Assembly: GCA_903632075.3 (NCBI GenBank)
Contig: CAHIKZ030005641.1
Span: forward strand, 1,702,501 to 1,766,500
DNA length: 64,000 nt
Direction of reading: 5' to 3'
DNA from: Acanthosepion pharaonis
Lineage: Eukaryota; Mollusca; Cephalopoda; Sepiida; Sepiidae
Shown here piece by piece: positions 10,580 through 19,906 of this stretch; within the stretch, counting starts at the first letter, position 1; every line of letters begins with the position of its first letter. The notes below the pieces were generated by a model. That model did not search any database. It saw only the letters and a list, made by a program, of their open reading frames with translations, and was not told the DNA's origin. A program made the translations under genes and the position numbers.

Positions 10580-10802
10580 ATCACTGGTAAATGACGATTG
10601 AAACACTGACTTATCGTAGACCCAAGAATTGCATTTGTGACGCGTTTTGTTGTTGCCTAAGGTAGCATTTCCGTAGATATAACAGGTACTGTACACAACT
10701 TCATCATCTTCCATGTGTTGTGGAATGAAAGCGTCGATAGCTTCCTTGTGATTTTCGTTCTGTTCTTCAAAGGTGTCGTTAATCCAACCAGGAATGGCGC
10801 AT
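10580..10802 (-). CDS. SLC22-type organic cation transporter, exon 2 (extracellular loop)
   Basis: A 223-bp minus-strand exon between acceptor TTTTTTCTGCAG and donor GTGAGTAAG. After one base completing Arg it encodes 74 residues starting CAIPGWINDTFEEQ and ending WVYDKSVFQSSFTSD. The C-terminal block matches the SLC22 loop signature (C-x-x-W-x-YD-x-S-x-F-x-S). Three N-glycosylation sequons (NDT, NAT, NKT) and three Cys fit the large glycosylated loop between TM1 and TM2, which has roles in folding and oligomerisation in the family. Phase 2 entry matches exon 1 and phase 0 exit matches exon 3. Introns of about 11.2 kb and 4.1 kb flank it. A transport substrate cannot be predicted. Confidence 0.88.
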
Positions 10803-10927
10803 CTGCAGAAAAAACATGGCGAAAACGAATCAGATACAAATCTGTGTCTATTCACGTTATACCGGATTTTATTCACAAGATATACGAGGGATGTATTCAA
10901 AACAATCATTGCATTCATTATTCGATA

Positions 10928-11284
10928 GTCCTGGGTATGACGATAGACTACATCCGGTAGCAACCTGGGGTGATAGAACTTAGTAGAATCCAGCTATGGG
11001 TAAATAATGAACTCCAATCAAACACCAAAAACTACGGAAGTATAAAAATACATTTTTATTTTAAAAATGCCAGCAGTGTATTTTTATTAAAAATATTACC
11101 AACAATACATTTTTATTGTGAAATGACCAGCAATACAATTTTATTGTAAAATGACCTACATGATATTTCATAGCAAAATGACCAACGTAGGTTTTATGGT
11201 AGAATTACCAACAATACATTTTTATAGCAAAATGACAAAAAATCAATACAACACTAAAAAAAGTATAAAAATACATTTGCACAG
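10928..11284 (+). mobile_element. Minisatellite retroposon (family V), partial copy
   Basis: Starts with one 31-bp A unit (GTCCTGGGTATGACGATAGA), followed by the unique block GGTAGCAACCTGGGGTGATA and CAGCTATGGGTAAATAATGA, then about six or seven diverged B units (ATTACCAACAATACATTTTT-like, about 35 bp). It ends at the Penelope GIY-YIG segment without the family 3' end. Compare the full copies at 18935-19893 and 48149-48676. Confidence 0.7.
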
Positions 11285-12260
11285 TAAAACAAGAAGAAAT
11301 AGAAAATACTCATCAAGAGAAAATACCCTCAAAGTTTAATCAATAAAAAAGCAAAACAAATTAATATACAAACACTCTGAGAAACAAAAAAAAAACAAAA
11401 CAAAAAAGTCATCTTTTATATTTCAACTTTCAACCGCCAAAAACATAGAAATCTACACATACATACAACTAAATCTACCAATCCTACTAAAGCACAAAAA
11501 ATGAAAAACCTATTACAAAAATACCCAATTATAAAAAAGTAAACAACAATCAAAATCATTTAAAAAGATTCTGGTGAGTACAAAACTGCAGCCCACAGTT
11601 AAAGAGCCTCAGATGAAAAGATGCAACCGACCCCTCTACAGAATATGTAGCTACCTATTAGAAAGACACGAAATTTCACTTGAAAGACGGATCCAAATTC
11701 CAAATGATTTCTCGAGCAACTCAGGGAATTTAATATACATAACATGCAAAGCTTACTCCGATCATTACACTGGTCAAACCGGCCAGACATTTTGACAAAT
11801 GATAACAGTTAATTGACAACAAATTAGGGACCCCCCACACACAAAAAATACCCCTCAACTAAGATATAGACGAAATCTGCCAAATTTTAATATCTTCCCA
11901 TTCTACCAATGCAACTATAAAGCCACCGAGCAAAAGCTTTTTTATCAGCAAGTTTAAACCAATACTTGTTATTTACACGAGGCCTTCCCACAAGACGGGA
12001 TGTGGCACAAGGCCAGTTTATAAGAGGCTTTCCGGGCGCGTACGCTGGGCAAAAATTCCCCGTAGTTTAAGCCAATACATAATTCATAACATAAACCAGA
12101 GGCTCATCCCTCAAAATAAATTCTGTCATATTTTCATTATCATAAGCGACATATAAACCAGTTACGCCCCTTGATTTTTCCTTTGTTCAAAACATAAGCG
12201 TCAACACGTGGGAATGCATTACAAACATTTTGAAAATGTACAAATATTTTGAAAATCTAC
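11285..12260 (+). mobile_element. Penelope-like element, endonuclease end plus pLTR
   Basis: Sense-strand remnant of a Penelope-like retroelement. After RNRKYSSREN (about 11290) comes a linker, then STKLQPTVKEPQMKRCNRPL, ERRIQIPNDFSSNSGNLIYI and HYTGQTGQTF (11574-11795). These form a GIY-YIG-type endonuclease core in which NLIYI plays the GIY part and HYTGQTGQ the YIG part, preceded by a Cys/His linker. Downstream, stops interrupt the rest. The tail (about 12090-12230: CCCTCAAAATAAATTCTGTC, GCGTCAACACGTGGGAAT) recurs upstream of the RT of the other copy (21190-21330 in minus sense). That is consistent with the repeated pLTRs of this class. The RT part is absent. Confidence 0.8.
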
Positions 12261-12599
12261 AAGCAGTAAAAATATATGTATTATAAATATTACATATAAA
12301 TATTATGTGTTTTTCCAAATCTTATTTCTCTCTCCCTCTCTCTCGCTCTATCTCTATCACTCACATGTCGCCAGAAATTTGGAAACAGCATGTTGTACCG
12401 CTTGGCATTCGCGCTGGATGCTCCAATACGAATATTTCATAGTGTTTGGGTGTCAATTTGAGGACAGTGCAAAGATTCGGAAAAAGTTGGCTAAGTGATT
12501 ACGAAGGTACGGCAGCTTGGAAACCTCACTCTTATCGTTCTGATAAGAAAAGAACTCCCGAAATTTTTTTGCCGAGGGCCTCAAACTCAACACAGAGAC

Positions 12600-12840
12600 C
12601 TACATCAAGTGCCTTGAGGAGGTAGTGCCGCCCTGGATCTAGACGGTGGCTACTGGAAAAAACTATGTCTGGCAATAGGACTCAATGCCACACAAACAAG
12701 AGTACCCGGTCTTGTTGCCAGAGAATTTCACGGCTGTGGAATTCCTTTCCGTTTACTTGCTTTCATGGTAGCTACAATTTTCAAAAAATTTAAATGCAAT
12801 GTCAATCGCCATCTTCTGTCTTCTTGAATTTCGTTCATCT
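12600..12840 (+). pseudogene. Degenerate LINE L1a end
   Basis: Fragments of ORF2 C-terminus: a WNSF-like block near 12735 and FKKFKCNVNRHLLSS stop near 12785-12825, the family terminal signature. Heavily mutated. Confidence 0.6.
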
Positions 12841-12889
12841 TATGTCCTTTCCTTAATTCTCTCTATTCTCAGGTTTTCTTTTTCACTTT

Positions 12890-13075
12890 CACTTTCTGTA
12901 ATCCCCTTCGAATTAGTGCTTGGAGAGAAATGACAAAAAAATATTGCAGAACAAGGGAACTGATGGATGGTAAACAGTCAAAAGTTTCATAAAACAACAA
13001 AAGACGGGAAGTTGTGGAGTGCCATGATCTCTGGAGCCCTGAAAGGAAACGGCACATAACAGAAGGAACAATTTA
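12890..13075 (+). pseudogene. RTE-like LINE tail
   Basis: Plus-strand codons read DGKLWSAMISGALKGNGT near 13010-13060, matching the conserved end of RTE-type LINE copies here (LWRAMIAYVLEGHST near 51450). Truncated on both sides. Confidence 0.6.
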
Positions 13076-13394
13076 AAACTTAATTTAAATTATATTGGTT
13101 TTAAGAACTGAACGCTTTGCGTTTAATCTTTACCTTTATACATTATAGGCGCATTTAAGATTTACGAAAAACTGAACATAACTTTAATATTTTTATTCTT
13201 ATCAATGAGGTTAAAAAGCATTGCTTCTCAAAGAAATAGCATAGAAAGATAAAGAAGCAGTAAGTCAGTCTGATTTGTCTGGTAGTGATAAGAGTTTAAT
13301 GAACATGTCTGTATTCAAAAGAAGTTTGCTTTTCTTATCAGTAAGATTTTAGTTCGGCCCCATTACTTATATTAGATTTTTGAGGCTAAAAATT

Positions 13395-13871
13395 ATGTCT
13401 GTGTGAAATTTTAGTTGCATGCACTTTGGCCCTGTTCTCATCTACAGGCGCTCTCTCTGTCTTTTCGACAAATACTTCCATGGCAAAGGCTCCGAGGAGC
13501 TGCATTCGCTGATTCCCAGACTTCATGAGTTCAGGCGTCCTACGAGGCTGGCATCCCGCTCTCACCCTTTCACTGTCGAAACTCCTAAATGTAGCCGTCT
13601 CTTCTACTCCTATAGCTTCATGACTCGTACCTCTCGCCTGTGGAACTCCCTTCACTATTCCAGTTTCCCTGAGAGCTATAATCTCCAACTATTCAAATGT
13701 AATGTCAATCGACATCTCCAGTTGCCTTGATCTATCCACTATCCTTCTCCTCATCCTTTCCTCTATCACTCCTATCTGATCTTGCCCCAAATTTTCTGTA
13801 ACCCCTTGCGTCCTAGTGGCTTCCCGCCTTGCTTGGGGTGAATCGCTTAAAAAAAAAAAAAAAAAAAAAAA
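13395..13871 (+). pseudogene. LINE L1a 3' end with poly(A)
   Basis: ORF 13419-13730 encodes RRSLCLFDKYFHGKGSEELH, TRLASRSHPFTVETPKCSRL, TSRLWNSLHYSSFPESYNLQ and LFKCNVNRHLQLP stop. This is followed by the family tail (CTTGCGTCCTAGTGGCTTC) and a 22-base A-run at 13850-13871. It is the closest relative of the copy at 4439-5098 and among the youngest LINE insertions here. It is strongly 5' truncated. Confidence 0.88.
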
Positions 13872-14404
13872 GACGACTTTATCTTCAATTTCCTTCACTC
13901 CTATACTAAATTTATTATAACTGATCCATACACAAATGTTTTTTTAAATGTTTAGTATTTACTAATTCCACATCCTGATCTTTTATGATGAATTCTGGAT
14001 TGGTGCCATCATTGCTTTCATTCCAATTCCAAATCATAGTTTCTGTTTTCGAAAGGTTTATCTCGAATTATCCTAATTCTTGAAACACGTGGTAGAGGAT
14101 AATTCTTTTCCCAATTATGGATACCTATGTCATCGGCATAGTAATCCCCCACACATACACACACATAATTTATCATCAGTACATTGAACTCGAAGGGAAT
14201 TCAATTGACTTTTATTAGTGGATTTGGGATGTGCTATGGAATACTTAAAGAATCAGTATCCATCTCTTCACATTTGTGTGTGTAAATGCGCAAGACATAG
14301 TTTAGGAAAAGATTCAAAAGACTAGGGCTCTCATAGTTTGCATAAACAGATGGGACTAAAATAAATTCGAAGGAATTTCTATGTGTGCTTTTAGTATTTG
14401 TCAT

Positions 14405-14825
14405 GATAAGTGGGCGTGTGGCTGAGTAGTTAGCGTCCCAAACCATGAGACCCATGTTCGTATCTCAGCATAGTCGATTTGCTGAGGATATGATCATAAT
14501 AATATCGGCCTGGGGATCCCAGCGTCTGGCACCATTGGAAAATGCTTGAAAACTATATCATGGGTTGACCCAAGCCTTGCGAGTGAAACTAGGCAGATGT
14601 AAATATTCAGAAGTAGCTGATTTTTGTAATAGTACGAAGTTGCAAGTCATCATGGCCAATGGTTTGAGCGTAGTAGACTTGTTCAAAACTGCTTTCATCC
14701 AGAAAGTTCCATTCAGCATATATGCAGTATAAACCGCAGGTTGGTTCCGCGAGTGTTGAACAAACACAAATGTGCCTGATCATTTGTCTAGAATAGGGAT
14801 TAGCTAGCCACCCTAGCATACAAGT
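14405..14825 (+). repeat. SINE family C (tRNA-related), longest copy
   Basis: The head holds tRNA-like boxes: A box TGGCTGAGTAGTTAGCGTC and B box GTTCGTATCTC. The body has TTGGAAAATGCTTGAAAACT, GGTTGACCCAAGCCTTGCG, TTGTTCAAAACTGC and GCAGTATAAACCGCAGGTTG. Partial copies lie at 32845-33140 and 41600-41830. About 420 bp. Confidence 0.75.
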
Positions 14826-14888
14826 CTAATGTTGGGATTGTTATTTTTTTATCTTTCAACCGCTTCTTCGACAGATATTTCAGTTTAG

Positions 14889-15242
14889 GAAAGTGTTATG
14901 GTCCGGTTCCTTGTACCACGGTGATAGTCCAAGGTAGAACCAATAAAAAAGAACTCGAACACGGATATGGAATAACACAGATATATTACAAACAGGAATA
15001 TATACAGAGAAGTAGAAAAGTGTTATTACGAACAATAAGGTTTAGTAGTAATTGTCTGAACGCGACTCTGTTTCGGACTGCCTCTGACTCGACTGACTGA
15101 CTCGCTCTGACTGACTGACAGACTCCTGACGGACCTCACTCCAGACTTCAGACTGAACTCTCTGCTTCCTCTTGAGGCGCAGTATTTATTACGTATGGAA
15201 TAGTCCATTATGTTATTATGGGTAAGGTCCCATAACAGAAAG
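14889..15242 (-). mobile_element. Solo LTR with perfect 5-bp target duplication
   Basis: The LTR spans 14894-15237 (344 bp) and has perfect 8-bp terminal inverted repeats, TGTTATGG and CCATAACA. GAAAG flanks it on both sides (14889-14893 and 15238-15242), a perfect target site duplication. Internal sequence (GAACACGGATATGGAATAAC, CAGATATATTAC) resembles the Gypsy LTR at 822-1049 in the same orientation, so it is taken as minus. It arose by LTR-LTR recombination. Confidence 0.9.
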
Positions 15243-15289
15243 GTTAATGCATATTAGATATTTTCGTATACTTTCTATCACATATCCTT

Positions 15290-15930
15290 TCAGATTATCT
15301 TAATTACAAAAAAAAACAATGATGAATAACAAATAAAAAACAAATATAAATTGAAGTCACCAAAGAATTACACACACCAGTATATTAGATGGTTTCTCTG
15401 TCCCCATTTGTAGAATGATCAAGGCAAAAAGGTTATTGGAGATACGACAGCCACAAGATATAGATAAGATTTATCGTGTGTGTGCAGGTTTTAGTGCTCT
15501 GCAGATTTATATGAGGCTTTTTTAACCGTCTGTGGTGATAACTTCTAATTTCGCTACGTCCGGTAGCAGCATTTTCCCCTTATGTAATGTGTACCTTCTT
15601 GTCCAAGCCTCAGTGCGTAGTTCATATCTTATAGAGGTTAACATGACGTCAACCTAAAGGACTTGATTTGGGCCAATGAGCAAAATTCTTCTGTTTACAC
15701 AAAAAATAAAGACACAACTCCTGTCGTTCCTCGGGTTGTTTTCACATTTCAAAGAAGATTTGTCACAATTCTTCAAATGAATTAGTATTTACTAAAAAAA
15801 AACAAACTTAGGTATTTGCTCAGAAATTTCCGAGGAAGAAAATATCCAAGGAGATGAACATTTAAGTTGGAAATGCTGTCTTGTAACATTTAATATCCCT
15901 AAAAAAGAATTAAGCTAATGACGCTTTATC
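15290..15930. other. Transporter intron 1 sequence
   Basis: No exon or recognisable element seen; AT-rich with short A-runs. It lies in the 11.2-kb first coding intron of the transporter. Confidence 0.4.
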
Positions 15931-15934
15931 GTCA

Positions 15935-16320
15935 CCGAGCAGATTTTCACCAGTCAGGATGAACGGTTGTACTCACAATAGCTCCTTGATTTGAACGTTT
16001 ATGTCGACCAAAGCTCAGTCCAGACCACATCCACCGGAACGACTCATTCTCATTCCCTTCGTATTGCTTTATTAAGAAGGAAATTTCATTTCTACATCTT
16101 CTTCTGAAGAACCCCTACTTTGTATAGCAGACAGTCGAGATGTGCTTTCACAGCTTCTACAATCTTAACCTTTTCAAGTCTACGATTAACCGTCATCTTT
16201 CCTACATATTCTCATTCTGCACTTCTTTCCATCTCTTACATCCATACAGCAACGCCTTCAGTAACCCTCTACCTTGAGTGGCTCTTGAGCCTTTTACTGG
16301 GTGAGCTATTATAAAAGAAT
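15935..16320 (+). pseudogene. LINE end, second family (L2a in this window)
   Basis: Degenerate ORF2 C-terminus (THSHSLRI near 16050, LTFQVYD-like near 16170) followed by a characteristic 3' tail with CATCTCTTACATCCATACAG and CTACCTTGAGTGGCTCTTG. The same tail ends the fragments at 24225-24270 and 34905-34940 and, inverted, at 27345-27400. Confidence 0.65.
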
Positions 16321-16892
16321 AATACTTGGTCGTACAGTACATTAAAAAAGGATTATAAATCAATTAACTTTTATGTAGCTCCTGCTATCACAGGTAGCGT
16401 TTATTCAAATTTCATTCACTCGAACGACTGCATAGATCGAGATAATAGGGATGCAGAAGGCGACAATGTACCTTTTTTACAGTACGAATTTACTAACTCA
16501 GAATTTTCTTATTCGACCTTTCACACAAAGTTTTTTTTTCATATTTGGTATAATTTGTTTGTGTGGGATAAATTGTGACATAGATATATTTTTTATATAG
16601 GATATTATATGACGTATAGTCTGGTGGTTTATATTAAATGTTTTAAAGCACAATTCATTTTTAGAATTAATTTCTTCGAGTTATTCTAGAGTATTTCCTT
16701 CAATCGTGTGTAAGTGTTCACATATCATGTATATATTAATGCCTAAGTTGGGCTATGGAGAGTGGAGAAACCCGAGATATTTTTCAAAGCAACGCCACTA
16801 TAAGTACTAATATTCTAGCAGTAGAGAAGAAAGATAATACCAGTTAAATATTACTGCATTTTAGTTTCAAACTACTGTGTCTGCCTGGGAAC

Positions 16893-16966
16893 ATACACAC
16901 AAACACACACACACGCGCGCGTGTGCGCGCGAAATCTCTCTCTCTCTCTCTCTCTCTCGTTGTACG
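16893..16966. repeat. Compound microsatellite (CA)n-(CG)n-(TC)n
   Basis: ACACACAAACACACACACAC, then CGCGCGCGTGTGCGCGCG, then (TC)n. The alternating purine-pyrimidine CA/CG part could adopt left-handed DNA. Confidence 0.9.
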
Positions 16967-16984
16967 TTGAGCTAATAAGCTAGT

Positions 16985-17300
16985 TTTGTTTTACTTTCAT
17001 ATCTCGTCCGATCACCGAAGTTAAGCAACATTGAGCCTGGTCAATACCTAGATGGATCATCGGTTGGGAATACTAGGTTCTGTAAGCTTGGATGTGCGGG
17101 TACGTGATCGATAACAATTCGTAATTACAATTTGGAGGGCAGAGTTCGAATTCTAGTCGCGTTCTTTACTTTCACTTAAGCGCAAATGACTTTAGGGAAA
17201 GGTATGAATTTATCATTCTCTCTACTATGGTTTAAATAGCTGTACAGTCCAGATCCTATAGCCTAGAGTGGCCACCAGTCAGGGAAAGCAAACTTCGGGA
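16985..17300 (+). repeat. 5S rRNA-derived SINE with family A tail
   Basis: 16998-17090 aligns along most of its length with metazoan 5S rRNA: CTCGTCCGATCACCGAAGTT, AAGCAACATTGAGCCTGGTC, TAGATGGATCATCGGTTGGG and AATACTAGGTTCTGTAAGCT. These include the internal promoter boxes. The 5' third of 5S is missing. The downstream part (GAGTTCGAATTCTAGTCGCG, then GCGCAAATGACTTTAGGGAA) has a B-box-like motif and the family A SINE tail. So it is a retroposed composite rather than a working 5S gene. Confidence 0.75.
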
Positions 17301-17930
17301 ATTCTTCTGAGAAGTCAGTTATGAATACCAGGTTCTGTAAGATATGATCACCCAAATGGGCAACACGCATAACAGCGTAGGAAGGAAAAAAGCTAGTATT
17401 TAAATTTTTATCCGTCTAATTTCTTTCATCAACCTGCTATACATTTAGATAATAAATTTATATATTTATAAATAAATCAACAGCATTTCAGAAATACTCT
17501 CGACGTTTCAAGATTCAAGATACGTGCGCATCGAAACAAAATTGCATCTTTGTAGTGAGTAAATTGTTTTATCCGTATGTTAAAAATTTAATAGATAATT
17601 ATTGCTCCACTCTTAGTGTTGAGCCCTCTTTTGAATTAATGCTGTGAACGTCAGAATTTATATTATTTATTATATTTATGTATTAAACATATGTAAATTA
17701 AGTGAGGAATTCAGGGAGGAGAGAGAAGACATGAGTGAGTTAAATGTGTCAATATCTGCTAACTCACTCATTAATTTACATATGTTTAATACGGCCCGTT
17801 AAAAATGTGTAAATTTTCTTTTCATTTTTTGCTTGGAAGTAAAGTCTGATGATCCGCAGTCCTTTTAAAATGGCTTTGGTGAAATAATTTATTACATGGA
17901 ACCTTAGAGTGGTCTGTTTTTATTTAAATT
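17300..17930. other. Intergenic/intronic stretch with nested inverted repeat
   Basis: No coding signal. It contains the nested inverted repeat at 17681-17791, described separately. Confidence 0.4.
17681..17791. repeat. Nested perfect inverted repeat
   Basis: Outer arms of 21 bases (17681-17701 and 17771-17791, TATTAAACATATGTAAATTA plus A) are perfect complements. Inside the loop, ATGAGTGAGTTA (17731-17742) pairs with TAACTCACTCAT (17760-17771). Possibly a small MITE. Confidence 0.85.
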
Positions 17931-17937
17931 TTATTTA

Positions 17938-17940
<3 letters not shown>

Positions 17941-17998
<58 letters not shown>
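17941..17998. repeat. (TA)n microsatellite
   Basis: About 29 TA units, uninterrupted. Confidence 0.97.
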
Positions 17999-18001
<3 letters not shown>

Positions 18002-18004
18002 GAA

Positions 18005-18250
18005 TAGAGATCTTGTCTACGTTATCGCTATCGTAGTGTCAGGTCTACGTACAGTTTTGAAGTCAAAGTTGTCCCTCTCCAAGACAGATTGTCATTCACA
18101 GCTAGAGAGTCCAATCTACTTTGCTATTTAACCTGTGACGAAACAGAGATGAAATGGAGTCATAGCTTTCACAAGATTATTTGCGCATAAGTGAATGTAA
18201 CAAATTCGACTCACCGACTCCTCAGCTCGATCCACTACCTCTTCGACCAT
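18005..18250 (-). repeat. SINE family A, minus copy
   Basis: Reverse complement of the family A layout: TTTGCTATTTAACCTGTGAC, then ATTTGCGCATAAGTGAATGT, then the head CGACTCACCGACTCCTCAGC. It has an extra block with CTCTCCAAGACAGATTGTCA like the copy at 46015-46450. Confidence 0.65.
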
Positions 18251-18921
18251 CCATATCGTACTGACATATATGTATACACACGCACACACACATATACGAC
18301 TTCTGAATTTCCTGCAACGCTTCTGGAGGGTCTCCCTGTTTAAGTTGGTGAATGCTGCGATAATCCTTGCTTCAGTTTATCTTTGGAGTTATAGGATTTG
18401 CTGGTCTTTCGCTTTGTCGGAGTGTCTGGCCGGTTTGACCAGTGTAATGTTCGGGGCAACCTTTGCTGTTATGTATATTAAATTCCCTGAGTTGCTCGAG
18501 AAATCATTTGGAATTTGGATCCGTCTTTCAAGTGAAATTTCGTGTCTTTCTAATAAGTAGCTACATATTCCGTAGAGGGGTCGGTTGCATCTTTTCATCT
18601 GAGGCTCTTTAACTGTGGGCTGCAGTTTTGTACTCACCAGAATCTTTTTAAATGATTTTGATTGTTGTTTACTTTTTATAATTGGGTATTTTTGTAATAG
18701 GTTTTTCATTTTTTGTACTTTAGTAGGATTGGTAGATTTAGTTGTATGTATGTGTAGATTTCTGTGTTTTTGGCGGTTGAAAGTTGAAATATAAAAGATG
18801 ACTTTTGGGGGGTTTTTTTGTTTCTCGGAGTGTGTGTATATTAATTTGTCTTGCTTTTTCAATGCTACTCTTGATTAAACTTTGAGGGCATTTTCTCTTG
18901 ATGAGTATTTTCTCATCTCTT

Positions 18922-18934
18922 CTAGTCTGTGGTC
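18922..18934. repeat. Target site duplication, left
   Basis: CTAGTCTGTGGTC, identical to 19894-19906; flanks the minisatellite retroposon. Confidence 0.9.
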
Positions 18935-19008
18935 CACCCTCACCCGGGGTGGTAGCACCTGTTAGGGTCCCAGCTATGGGCAAATAGTGAACTCCCAGTC
19001 TAGTCCGT

Positions 19009-19220
19009 GTCCTGGGTATGACGATAAACTACATCCGAGTCCATGGGTATGACGGTAAACTGCATCTGCGTCCATGGGTATGATGGTAAACTGCATCCGC
19101 GTTCATGGGTATGATGGTAAACTGCATCTGCGTCCATGGGTATGACGGTAAACTGCATCCGCGTCTATGGGCATGGCGATAAACTACATCCACATATTAG
19201 GTATGGCGATAAACTACGTA
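19009..19220. repeat. 31-bp minisatellite (A units, about 7 copies)
   Basis: Consensus starts GTCCATGGGTATGACGGTAA and continues ACTGCATCTGC. Units differ by a few substitutions. Isolated A units occur at 10928, 23715 (minus), 27823 and 48150-48210. Confidence 0.92.
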
Positions 19221-19224
19221 CAAC

Positions 19225-19830
19225 GGAAAGACCGTTTTTGAAAAATTAAGGTTGTCGGCTATACGGTTTTGGAAAAGTAGTATTACCAGCTATACGTTTT
19301 CGAAGGAATAATATTACCAGCAGTGTGTTTTTATAAAAATTATATGACCAGCTATACGTTTTTGAAAAAATTATATTACCAGCCATACGTTTTTGGAAAA
19401 ATTATATTACCAGCCATACGTTTTTGGAAAAATAATATTCCCAGCTGTACGTTTTTGGAAAATAATATTCCCAGCTTTTCGTTTAAAAAAAGAAAAATAT
19501 TACCAGCTATATGTCTTTTAACAAAATATTATTCAATGAAATTGTAACTGGGGTGAAAACACTGTGAAAAGATGATGTTTTAAAAAAAAAAAGTTATACG
19601 TTTTGAAAAAAAAAATGTTGCCAGTTATACGTTTTTGAAAAAAAAAATAATGTTGCCAGTTATACGTTTTTGAAAAAAAAAAAAATCTTGCCAGCTATAC
19701 GTTTTTGAAAAAAAATAATCTTGCCAGCTATACGTTTTTGAAAAAAAATAATCTTGCCAGCTATACGTTTTTGAAAAAAAATAATCTTGCCAGCTATACG
19801 TTTTTGAAAGAAGTAATGTTGCAGCTATAC
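19225..19830. repeat. 33-35-bp minisatellite (B units, about 17 copies)
   Basis: Core CCAGCTATACGTTTTTGAAA followed by a variable A-run and AATATTA or AATCTTG. Four adjacent units near 19690-19800 are almost identical, indicating recent local expansion. Confidence 0.92.
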
Positions 19831-19893
19831 CAAAATCATTTTCGGCATAAAGTGACCACTAAGGTTGGAATGCCGTTAAACCAAACAAACAAA

Positions 19894-19906
19894 CTAGTCT
19901 GTGGTC
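19894..19906. repeat. Target site duplication, right
   Basis: CTAGTCTGTGGTC, identical to 18922-18934. Confidence 0.9.

Larger units (their letters stand above)
18935..19893 (+). mobile_element. Minisatellite retroposon (family V), complete insertion
   Basis: Inserted in a Penelope element with a perfect 13-bp target duplication. Order: unique block (CACCCTCACCCGGGGTGGTA, GTTAGGGTCCCAGCTATGGG), about seven 31-bp A units (19009-19220), about seventeen 33-35-bp B units (19225-19830), then a 3' end GGTTGGAATGCCGTTAAACC followed by (AAAC)n. No ORF. The 3' end is shared with the copy at 48149-48676 while the 5' start differs. That pattern, with variable 13-bp duplications, points to target-primed retroposition by a LINE. 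Confidence 0.82.

Noticed and set aside
14405..14470. Functional tRNA gene
   Set aside because: A and B boxes are present, but no clean cloverleaf; the sequence continues as a repeat found elsewhere in the window.
16985..17090. Functional 5S rRNA gene
   Set aside because: The 5' third is missing, several conserved positions are changed, and a SINE tail follows.
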